Positions 49,032 through 57,498 of a stretch of DNA of 64,000 bases are shown here, piece after piece (the first letter of the stretch is position 1; every line of letters begins with the position of its first letter). A model generated the notes under the pieces. That model worked only from the letters and a program-made list of their open reading frames with translations. It was not told the origin of the DNA and did not search any database. This DNA is from Micromonospora echinospora (lineage in GTDB: Bacteria > Actinomycetota > Actinomycetes > Mycobacteriales > Micromonosporaceae): NCBI RefSeq assembly GCF_014203425.1, contig NZ_JACHJC010000001.1, forward strand, positions 4,304,001 to 4,368,000. Direction: 5' to 3'. Both the position numbers and the translations under genes were made by a program.

Positions 49032-49337
49032 TCAGGCCGGCCAGGCGTGACCGATCCCGTCGAGCAGCAGGACCACGCCCTCGGTGGCCGCCTCCCGGTC
49101 CCGGGAGATCTCCCGGTACTCCGGCGAGGTGGACCAGCGCTCGAAGTCCTCCCGGCTGTCGAACGACAGCAGAACCGCCTTCTGGTGCGGCCACTCCCCC
49201 TCGACCACGTGCGGGCTGGTGTCGGCGGCGAGCAGCCGCCCGCCGTAGCGGGCCAGCACCGGCGGGAAGGCGGCGGCGTACCTGTCGTAGCGAGCCCGGT
49301 CGTGGATGGTGAGCTGCGCGAGGGCGTAGACGGTCAC
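49032..49337 (-). CDS. DUF1330 domain protein
   Basis: A 101-residue dimeric alpha-beta barrel protein of the DUF1330 family: YALAQLTIHDRARYDRYAAAFPPVLARYGGRLLAAD, EWPHQKAVLLSFDSREDFERWSTSPEYREISRDREAATEGVVLLLDG. The PEYRE segment is typical. The biochemical role is unknown. Its 3' end is 4 bp from the convergent GNAT-like gene. Confidence 0.88.
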   Translation of the reverse strand: MTVYALAQLTIHDRARYDRYAAAFPPVLARYGGRLLAADTSPHVVEGEWPHQKAVLLSFDSREDFERWSTSPEYREISRDREAATEGVVLLLDGIGHAWPA

Positions 49338-49479
49338 CGGCTCAGGTTACCGATCGCCCGAGCGCTCCGACCTCGTCCGTCGGGCCGGATCCCGCGCCGT
49401 CGCGAGCCGGGTCAACTGTCCGGTGTGCTCTAGCCATTATGGTCCTGACCTGCGAATACTGGTGGCAGGTCCGCGCGGC

Positions 49480-50334
49480 GTGGGGGGAAGATGTGGGGAC
49501 GACCTGTACCAGCAACTCGCGGTGCTGTCCCCGCGCGACCCCGGGCGGGCGGAGGCGCTGCGCGCGCAGCTGTCCAGGGTCGAGGGGGTGCTCGGGCGCA
49601 GCGGCGTGGTCGAGTGGCTGCGCGGCGGCAACCTGGAGTACGCGTGGCAGACCATCCACTCGGTGGAACGGGCCATGGTGGCGCTGCGCAGTTCGGACGA
49701 GCTGACCGGGCTGCTGCCCGCGTACCGCAGCGCGGCGGCGCAGGTGCTGCCGGCCGACGACAAGGTGTTCACCGATCTCGACCCGGCGGCCGGCGCCCCG
49801 TCCGAGGCGCTGCTGCGCGCCCGGGTGCAGGCGCTGCTGCTGCGCTACCACTCCGCGTCCGACGAGTTCCACGAGTCGGCGCGGCGGCTGCGCAACCGGA
49901 TGCTGGGGCTGTCGGTGTTCGCGCTGCTGGCGGAGGTCCTCGTGGTGCTGGTGCAGTGGCGCAGCCACGACGTACGGCTGCTGGAGGCGCCGACCGACGC
50001 CGGTGGCGTGCCCGCCTGGCGGCTGCTGTTCTTCGTGCTGATCGCCGGGGCGCTCGGTGCGTTCCTCAGCGCGCTGCCCTCGATGATCACCTCCCGGTCC
50101 GGCGGGCTGCCCTACAAGCTGCCGTTCCAGCAGGGGCTGCTGAAGCTCGCGATCGGCCCGCTGGTGGCGGTGGTCGGCATCATGCTGGTCATCGGCGGCT
50201 TGGTGAAGACCAGTGTGAGCAGCACCGCCGCGCTGCTGGGCCTGGCGATCGTGTTCGGCGCCGGGCAGCAGGCGGTCACCGCGTTCGCCGACCGGCGGGC
50301 GGCCGAACTGCTCGGCCCGGCGGCCAAGAGCTGA
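49480..50334 (+). CDS. Membrane protein of unknown function
   Basis: The protein (about 284 residues) has a helical N-terminal half (RAEALRAQLSRVEGVLGRSGVVEWLRGGNLEYAWQTIHSVERAMVAL) and four C-terminal helices: MLGLSVFALLAEVLVVLVQW, WRLLFFVLIAGALGAFLSALPSMIT, LLKLAIGPLVAVVGIMLVIGGLV and LLGLAIVFGAGQQAVTAFADR. The start is uncertain. A promoter-like CATTAT at 49435-49440 suggests transcription begins around 49447, so GTG 49480 or GTG 49462 is more likely than GTG 49423. I do not recognise a family; it may anchor a membrane domain to a helical cytoplasmic part. Confidence 0.65.
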   Translation: MGGRCGDDLYQQLAVLSPRDPGRAEALRAQLSRVEGVLGRSGVVEWLRGGNLEYAWQTIHSVERAMVALRSSDELTGLLPAYRSAAAQVLPADDKVFTDLDPAAGAPSEALLRARVQALLLRYHSASDEFHESARRLRNRMLGLSVFALLAEVLVVLVQWRSHDVRLLEAPTDAGGVPAWRLLFFVLIAGALGAFLSALPSMITSRSGGLPYKLPFQQGLLKLAIGPLVAVVGIMLVIGGLVKTSVSSTAALLGLAIVFGAGQQAVTAFADRRAAELLGPAAKS

Positions 50335-50374
50335 TCGGGCGCGGGTCACCGCCGGCCCTGGGTAGCCTGATCCC

Positions 50375-50707
50375 ATGATCTTCATTACCGCCAAGTTCCG
50401 GGTCCGCCCGGAAGACGCCGACAACTGGCCGCGGATCGCCGCCGACTTCACCGCCGCGACCCGGGCCGAGCCCGGCTGCCTGTGGTTCGACTGGTCGCGC
50501 AGCCTGGACGACCCGACCGAGTACGTGCTGGTAGAGGCGTTCCGCGACGACGAGGCGGGCGCGGCGCACGTGCAGTCGGAGCACTTCCGGGCCGCCCAGC
50601 GCACGCTGCCGCCGCACCTGGCCGAGACGCCCCGGATCGTCAACGTGACGGTGCCGCAGCAGGACTGGTCGCGGCTGGGCGAGATGGCCGTACCCGGCGA
50701 CGCCTGA
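50375..50707 (+). CDS. Antibiotic biosynthesis monooxygenase (ABM) domain protein
   Basis: A 110-residue dimeric alpha-beta barrel of the ABM family: FITAKFRVRPEDADNWPRIAADFTAATRAEPGCLWFDWSRSLDDPTEYVLVEAFRDDEAGAAHVQSEHF. The pattern GCLWFDW...YVLVEAFRD...H is typical of YgiN/LsrG-type proteins, some of which are monooxygenases. Function and substrate cannot be read from sequence. It is convergent with the S1 protease gene, with a hairpin between. Confidence 0.88.
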   Translation: MIFITAKFRVRPEDADNWPRIAADFTAATRAEPGCLWFDWSRSLDDPTEYVLVEAFRDDEAGAAHVQSEHFRAAQRTLPPHLAETPRIVNVTVPQQDWSRLGEMAVPGDA

Positions 50708-50739
50708 CCGGACGGCGCGGCCCGGGAACGCGCGGTCCG

Positions 50740-50767
50740 GCGCGGGCGGCGCGGCGGCCGCCCGCGC
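50740..50767. terminator. Bidirectional hairpin terminator
   Basis: An 11-bp stem (GCGCGGGCGGC) with a 6-base loop lies between the convergent ABM and S1 protease genes. Confidence 0.65.
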
Positions 50768-50774
50768 GGGCCCG

Positions 50775-51617
50775 TCAGGGGATCGTCAGGCCGTACGCGG
50801 CGAGGATCTCCAGGATCGGCTGGTAGTAGCTGGTGCCGCCGCTCGCGCAGTTGCCGCTGCCGCCGGAGAGGACGCCGATGACGGTGCCGGTCGCGGCCAC
50901 GTAGAGCGGTCCGCCGCTGTCGCCCGGCTCGGCGCAGATGTTCGTGCGGATGAGCCCGGTGACGCTGCCCTCGGCGTAGTTGACGGTCGCGTTCAGCCCG
51001 GTGACCGAGCCGCACCGCACGCCCGTGGTGGCGCCGCTGCGGCAGACCGCCTGCCCGACGTACGCGCTGCCGGCCGCGGTGACGGTGACCTGCCCCGGGT
51101 AGGTGTGGATCGCGCTCGGGTGGGCGACGGTCCCGGTGTAGCGGACCACGCCGTAGTCGTTGCCGGGGAAGCTGCTTCCGGTCCGGCTGCCCAGCACCGT
51201 GGCGCGGGCGCTGTCGGCGTACCAGGTGGCGGCGAGGCGGGTGCAGTGCCCGGCGGTGACGAAGTACCAGGTGGCGCCGCTGCGCACGTTCGCGCCCAGT
51301 GAGCAGCGCCCGCTGCCGCCGTAGATCGCCTGGCCGCCGGCGATGAGCGTGCGCAGCCGCCCGGGTTCGTGGCGCAGGACCGCGCCGGCCCGGTCGGCCG
51401 TGCGGCGCAGCGCGGACAGTTCGCTGCCGCGTACCGTGTCGTCGGCGGTGACGGTGAGCCGGCCGGTGGCCGGGTCGTGTCCCCAGGCGGTGCCGGGCGT
51501 GCGGATCCCGGCGAGCACTGCGGGTCCGGCCGGCGCGGCGACGCCGGCGCGGGCGACCGCCGGGGTGCCGGCCAGCAGCGCGGCGAGGGCAAGTACGACG
51601 AGCGAGGGCCGGCGCAT
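50775..51617 (-). CDS. Secreted S1-family (streptogrisin-like) protease
   Basis: A 280-residue secreted serine protease. A Sec signal peptide (about 1-25) ends VARAGVA, followed by a short pro-region with [34 protein letters not shown] and then the chymotrypsin-fold mature domain with the triad His in [12 protein letters not shown], Asp in GNDYGVVRY and Ser in [14 protein letters not shown]. Several Cys pairs suggest disulfides. It is typical of alpha-lytic/streptogrisin-type proteases. I chose ATG 51617 because GGAAGGGG lies upstream; ATG 51635 is the alternative. Confidence 0.9.
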   Translation of the reverse strand: MRRPSLVVLALAALLAGTPAVARAGVAAPAGPAVLAGIRTPGTAWGHDPATGRLTVTADDTVRGSELSALRRTADRAGAVLRHEPGRLRTLIAGGQAIYGGSGRCSLGANVRSGATWYFVTAGHCTRLAATWYADSARATVLGSRTGSSFPGNDYGVVRYTGTVAHPSAIHTYPGQVTVTAAGSAYVGQAVCRSGATTGVRCGSVTGLNATVNYAEGSVTGLIRTNICAEPGDSGGPLYVAATGTVIGVLSGGSGNCASGGTSYYQPILEILAAYGLTIP

Positions 51618-53468
<1,851 letters not shown>

Positions 53469-53475
53469 CAGTCGA

Positions 53476-53510
53476 CGCGACCCGGCACGGGACCACCGTG
53501 CCGGGTCGCG
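53476..53510 (+). terminator. Hairpin terminator after the xylanase
   Basis: A perfect 15-bp stem (CGCGACCCGGCACGG) with a GACCA loop starts 8 bp after the xylanase stop. Confidence 0.8.
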
Positions 53511-53583
53511 TCCCCGGCGGGCGCCGGTCCGCGACCGTACAGTGGGACAGGTCCTGTCCCACCGTTTCGCCGGAAGGACCACA

Positions 53584-54516
53584 GTGAACCGACGCATCAG
53601 GACCGCCCTCGGCGTCGCCCTGACCGCCACCCTCGTCACCACCGCCGCTCCGGCCCCGGCCGCCGCCCACGACCGCCGCCCGGCAGTCATCGCGCTGCCC
53701 GACGGCTTCCAGCCGGAGGGCATTGACACCGCCGGCCGCTACGCCTGGTTCGGGTCGCGGGCCACCGGTGAGATCTACCGCGCCGACCTGATCACCGGGG
53801 CGGGCAAGCAGGTCAGCCCCGCCACCGGCACGCCCTCACTCGGCCTCAAGGTCGACGCGCGGGGCCGGCTCTTCGTCGCCGGCGGCACCGCCGGGGACGC
53901 CCGGGTCATCGACACCCGCACCGGCGCCGTGCTCGCGAGCTACCGGTTCGCCGAGGCGCCGACGTTCGTCAACGACGTGACGCTCACCCGCGACGCCGCA
54001 TGGTTCACCGACTCGAACCGGCCGGTGCTCTACCGCCTGCCGCTGGGACGCGGCGGCAAGCTGCCGCCCGCCGACGGCTTCACCACGCTGCCGCTGACCG
54101 GCGACTTCCAGCAGACCGGCACCGGCGTCAACCTCAACGGGATCGTGCCCACCCCGGACGGGCGCGCGCTGATCGTCGTGCAGTCGAACACCGGCACGCT
54201 GTTCCGGGTGGACCCGGCCACCGGTGTCACCACCGCCGTCGACGTGCCGGGCGCCACGTTCCTCAACGGCGACGGCCTGCTGCTGCTCGGCCGCACGCTG
54301 TACGTGGTGCAGAATTTCCTCAACCAGGTCGCCGTGGTCGACCTGAACCGCTCCGGCACGGCCGGCGTCACGCGCGGCGTCATCACCGACCCGGGCTTCG
54401 ACGTGCCGACCACCGTCGCCGCCGCGCTCGGCCGGCTCTACCTGCCGAACGGCCGGTTCACCACCCCGCCGACGCCGACCACCCCGTACACGGTCGTCGC
54501 TGTCGACGCGCGCTGA
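53584..54516 (+). CDS. Secreted SMP-30/gluconolactonase-like beta-propeller
   Basis: A 310-residue exported protein. The Sec signal ends APAPAAAHDRR. The body is a six-bladed beta-propeller of SMP-30 or superoxide-dismutase-associated type: FQPEGIDTAGRYAWFGSRATGEIYRADLITG, SLGLKVDARGRLFVAGG, FVNDVTLTRDAAWFTDSNRPVLYRLPL, LNGIVPTPDGRALIVVQSNTGTLFRVDPATG. Catalytic metal residues of true gluconolactonases are not obvious. The start is GTG 53584, with GGAAGGACC upstream. It may bind or hydrolyse a sugar lactone; this is inferred from fold only. Confidence 0.75.
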   Translation: MNRRIRTALGVALTATLVTTAAPAPAAAHDRRPAVIALPDGFQPEGIDTAGRYAWFGSRATGEIYRADLITGAGKQVSPATGTPSLGLKVDARGRLFVAGGTAGDARVIDTRTGAVLASYRFAEAPTFVNDVTLTRDAAWFTDSNRPVLYRLPLGRGGKLPPADGFTTLPLTGDFQQTGTGVNLNGIVPTPDGRALIVVQSNTGTLFRVDPATGVTTAVDVPGATFLNGDGLLLLGRTLYVVQNFLNQVAVVDLNRSGTAGVTRGVITDPGFDVPTTVAAALGRLYLPNGRFTTPPTPTTPYTVVAVDAR

Positions 54517-54522
54517 GCCGCC

Positions 54523-54553
54523 CCGGCCGCCACCCCGTCCGGGTGGCGGCCGG
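54523..54553. terminator. Bidirectional hairpin terminator
   Basis: A 13-bp stem (CCGGCCGCCACCC) with a 5-base loop lies between the beta-propeller gene and the convergent antiporter gene. Confidence 0.75.
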
Positions 54554-54558
54554 CCGGC

Positions 54559-56133
54559 TCACTCCTCCATCTCCGGCCCGAGCAGCCGGATCTCCTCGAT
54601 GTCGATGGCCGCCTGGAGCTGCCGCAGCACCGCGTCGTCGATCTGCCTGGTGTTGCGCAGCCGGGTGATCTCCTGCCGCTTGTGGTCCAGCACCCGCAGC
54701 CGCAGCCGGCGGGCCATCTCCCGCTCCCCCTCCGCGTCCTCGCCGCCCGGGTCACGAACGTCGGCCAGGTGGTCCTCGTAGTCGGCGCGCAGCCGGTCCA
54801 CTGTGTCCTGGGTGGCGCCCACGTCGCTGGCGGCCCGGGGCAGCGCCTCCAGGGCGGCCTCGGTGGCCCGGATCCGGGCCCAGCGCACCTCCTCGTCCCG
54901 TTCCCGGTCGCCGTTCAGGCCGGCCCAGCCCACGACGGCCGGCAGCGTCGTGCCCTGCACCAGCATGATCAGCACGATCACCACGACGGTGACGAAGATG
55001 ATCAGGTCGCGTTCGCGCACCGGAGTGCCGTCGTGCATGGTGACCGGCACGGCGAGCGCCGCGGCGAGCGAGACGGCGCCGCGGAACCCGGCCCAGCCCA
55101 CAGCGGTACGCATCCGGAAGTCGAAGTGCCGCGCCCGGCTCGACTCGCGACGGTCCACCCGTTGCAGCACCGACACCGACAGGTGCACCCAGACCAGCCG
55201 GATGGCCACCACGACCGCCGCGACGAGCACCGCGATGCCGAGCGAGGCGGTCGGCGAGTGGCTGGTGATGCCGCGCAGCGAGCGGGGCACCTGCGTACCG
55301 AGCAGCACGAAGAGGCCGCCGTTGACCATGAAGGTGGACAGGTCCCAGAACGCGAACGCGGTGACCCGGGAGCGGGCCCGGATCACCCGGGGCGCGGCGT
55401 AGGACAGCACCAGCCCGGACACGACGACCGCCAGCACGCCGCTGGCGTGCACCGCGTCGGCGAGCAGGAACGCGACGAACGGGGTGAGGATGCTCAGCCC
55501 GCCCTCGCGCATCGGGTCGTCCACGTGCTTGCGGATCAGCACCACGACCGCGCCGACGAGCAGGCCGGCGGCCACCCCGCCGGCCGACTTGCCGATGAAC
55601 TCGCCGGTGAGCAACAGCGGCCCGGGCACCGTCCCGCCCGCGACCACGCCCGCCGCCACGGCGAAGAGCACGAGCGCCGTACCGTCGTTGACCAGGCTCT
55701 CCGCGCGCAGCGTGGTGAGGATGCCGCGCGGCATCCGTTTGGCCAGGCCGGCCACGGCGGCGGCGTCGGTGGGCGCCAGGACCGCGCCGAGCACCCAGGC
55801 GGCGGCCGCCGCCACGCCGAGCGCCTGCGCGGTGAACGCGACGGCGGCCATCGTGACGATCACCAGCACGACGGCGAGGCCGATGATCACGATCAGGTTG
55901 GCCCGGATCTCGCGCAGGCTGATGACCAGGCTCTCCCGGTAGAGGATCGCCGGGAGGAACAGCACCAGCACGACCTCGGGTTCGAGGATCAGGTTGTCGA
56001 ACGGCGGCAGCAGACCGATCAGCGCGCCCATGGCGATCAGCAGGACGGGCGGCGCGACACTGTAGCGACCGCCGATCGTGGTGCCGACAAGCACTGTCGC
56101 GCCGAGCACCGTGATCAGCAGGAGTGCTTCCAC
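54559..56133 (-). CDS. Na+/H+ antiporter (CPA1 family)
   Basis: A 524-residue antiporter of the NhaP/CPA1 family with about 12 helices (residues 1-410). The ion-binding signature is AWVLGAVLAPTDAAAVAGLAKRMPRGILTTLRAESLVNDGTALVLFAVAAG, where Asp and the ND pair are characteristic, and VGWAGFRGAVSLAAALAVPV is the second conserved block. A cytoplasmic C-terminal tail of about 110 residues (DRERDEEVRWARIRATEAALEALPRAASD) is helical and may regulate transport. It exchanges Na+ or K+ for protons across the cell membrane. The start is ATG 56133. Confidence 0.92.
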   Translation of the reverse strand: MEALLLITVLGATVLVGTTIGGRYSVAPPVLLIAMGALIGLLPPFDNLILEPEVVLVLFLPAILYRESLVISLREIRANLIVIIGLAVVLVIVTMAAVAFTAQALGVAAAAAWVLGAVLAPTDAAAVAGLAKRMPRGILTTLRAESLVNDGTALVLFAVAAGVVAGGTVPGPLLLTGEFIGKSAGGVAAGLLVGAVVVLIRKHVDDPMREGGLSILTPFVAFLLADAVHASGVLAVVVSGLVLSYAAPRVIRARSRVTAFAFWDLSTFMVNGGLFVLLGTQVPRSLRGITSHSPTASLGIAVLVAAVVVAIRLVWVHLSVSVLQRVDRRESSRARHFDFRMRTAVGWAGFRGAVSLAAALAVPVTMHDGTPVRERDLIIFVTVVVIVLIMLVQGTTLPAVVGWAGLNGDRERDEEVRWARIRATEAALEALPRAASDVGATQDTVDRLRADYEDHLADVRDPGGEDAEGEREMARRLRLRVLDHKRQEITRLRNTRQIDDAVLRQLQAAIDIEEIRLLGPEMEE

Positions 56134-56210
56134 GCCGTACCCCCGTCACCGTCCCCCGGGTCCCTACCGTGCCCCACGACGGCGCCCGGACGGAGCGGAA
56201 TCGGTGATCG

Positions 56211-56831
56211 CTACTCGAAGCGGGCCGGGTCCCCGGCGCCGCGACGCAGGATCTCCGGCTCGTCGCCGGACAGGTCGACCACGGTGGTCGGCTCCAGCCC
56301 GCAGTCACCGGCGTCGACCACTGCGTCGATCAGGTGGTCGAGCCGTTCCTTGATCTCCCAGCCCTGGGTCATCGGCTCGTCCTCGCCGGGCAGCAGCAGC
56401 GTGCTGGACAGCAGCGGCTCACCCAGCTCGGCCAGCAGCGCCTGGGTCACCGTGTGCCTCGGCACCCGCGCCCCGACCACCCGCCGCCGCGGGTCCTGCA
56501 ACCGCCGGGGCACCTCGGCGGTGGCCGGCAGCAGGAACGTGTAGCTGCCCGGGATGACGGACTTGACCTGGCGGAAGACTGCGTTGCTGAGCTTGACGAA
56601 CTGGCCGAGCTGGGCGAAGTCGGCGCACATCAGCGTGAACGGGTGCCGGTCGTCGAGCCGCCGGATCTCGCGGATGCGCTCCACCCCGTCGCGGTTGCCG
56701 ATGCGGCAGCCGAGCGCGTAGCAGGAGTCGGTCGGGTACGCGATCACCCCGTCGGCGCGCAGCAGGTCCACCACCTGCCGGATCACGCGGGGCTGGGGAT
56801 TGTCCGGATGCAGGTCGTAGTACCTCGCCAC
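56211..56831 (-). CDS. Sua5/YciO/YrdC-family protein
   Basis: A 206-residue protein of the Sua5/YciO/YrdC family. Motifs LLRADGVIAYPTDSCYALGCRIGNRDGVERIREIRRLDDRHPFTLMCADFAQLG and SYTFLLPATAEVPRRL correspond to the double-stranded-RNA/nucleotide-binding fold. YrdC/Sua5 make threonylcarbamoyl-AMP for tRNA t6A, while YciO members have a related but unclear role; the LGCR.. and PGSYTFLLPAT forms look YciO-like, so I do not call it tsaC. The start is ATG 56831. Confidence 0.88.
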   Translation of the reverse strand: MARYYDLHPDNPQPRVIRQVVDLLRADGVIAYPTDSCYALGCRIGNRDGVERIREIRRLDDRHPFTLMCADFAQLGQFVKLSNAVFRQVKSVIPGSYTFLLPATAEVPRRLQDPRRRVVGARVPRHTVTQALLAELGEPLLSSTLLLPGEDEPMTQGWEIKERLDHLIDAVVDAGDCGLEPTTVVDLSGDEPEILRRGAGDPARFE

Positions 56832-56927
56832 GACGGCCAGCCTATGTCCGCGTCGGGCCGGACGCAGGTTTGCCGGGCTGCGATTCCGGAAACAGGTGAG
56901 GGCCGTTCACGACAGGGGGACCGAATC

Positions 56928-57248
56928 ATGTCCGAAGCCAGCACAGACCGCGTCGCCGACCGCCCCGCGGAGGTGACCGATCCGCTGCTGTGGGACCTGG
57001 CCGCCGCGGTGGCCGACGCGCACCAGCCCGACGCCGAACGTGTCTGCGCGAGCCCGAGCTGCGCCGGGGCCGCCTGGCCGTGCGCCGCGTGGAACGCCGC
57101 CCAGACCGCGCTGACCACGGCCCGGACGCCGCGGCCCGGCATGCCGTCGCGCCCCGCCGGGACCGGCGCCCCGGCCACCCGGCTGCACGCCACCGGCCAG
57201 CCGGCCGCCGCTGACGCCACGGAGCGGCTCGCCGCCACCGCCGCCTGA
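56928..57248 (+). CDS. Small Cys-containing hypothetical protein
   Basis: A 106-residue cytoplasmic protein with no family that I recognise. Residues 24-66 hold PLLWDLAAAVADAHQPDAERVCASPSCAGAAWPCAAWNAAQTAL, with three Cys in a CxxxxC...C pattern suggestive of metal binding. The rest is Ala/Thr/Pro-rich and probably disordered. ATG 56928 is preceded by a good GGGGGA. It lies between the divergent Sua5-like gene and the glucanase operators. Confidence 0.6.
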   Translation: MSEASTDRVADRPAEVTDPLLWDLAAAVADAHQPDAERVCASPSCAGAAWPCAAWNAAQTALTTARTPRPGMPSRPAGTGAPATRLHATGQPAAADATERLAATAA

Positions 57249-57261
57249 GCACGGGTACGCG

Positions 57262-57297
57262 CGGCGCCGCCCCGGTCACCGGCCGGGGGCGGCGCCG
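57262..57297 (+). terminator. Hairpin terminator
   Basis: A 12-bp stem (CGGCGCCGCCCC) with a 12-base loop follows the 56928-57248 gene by 13 bp. Confidence 0.7.
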
Positions 57298-57364
57298 TGT
57301 GCGGTCGTCCGCCCTGCTCACCGGGCGTACGGGAGGCTGCTGCGGAGGGTCAGCTACAGCGGTG

Positions 57365-57443
57365 GAGAGCGCTCTCTTTGGTAACAGGACATTGACGGAT
57401 CCGTAACCCGAACCTTAATGTCCCTTCTCAAGAGAGCGCTCTC
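57365..57443 (+). promoter_or_regulatory. Double-operator promoter of the glucanase gene
   Basis: Two identical perfect palindromes GAGAGCGCTCTC lie at 57365-57376 and 57432-57443, 67 bp apart centre to centre. Between them is a promoter-like pair: TTGACG (57392-57397), 17-base spacer, TTAATG (57415-57420). One operator is upstream of the -35 and the other just downstream of the likely start site. The core GAGCGCTC is the same as in the cellulose-utilisation repressor (CebR) operator of Streptomyces, so a LacI-family repressor responding to a sugar is likely; which one is unknown. Confidence 0.7.
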
Positions 57444-57498
57444 ACAGCGATCGACCATCACCCCGTACCCCCGCTTCTCCTCCGTGAAGGGGACCTCC

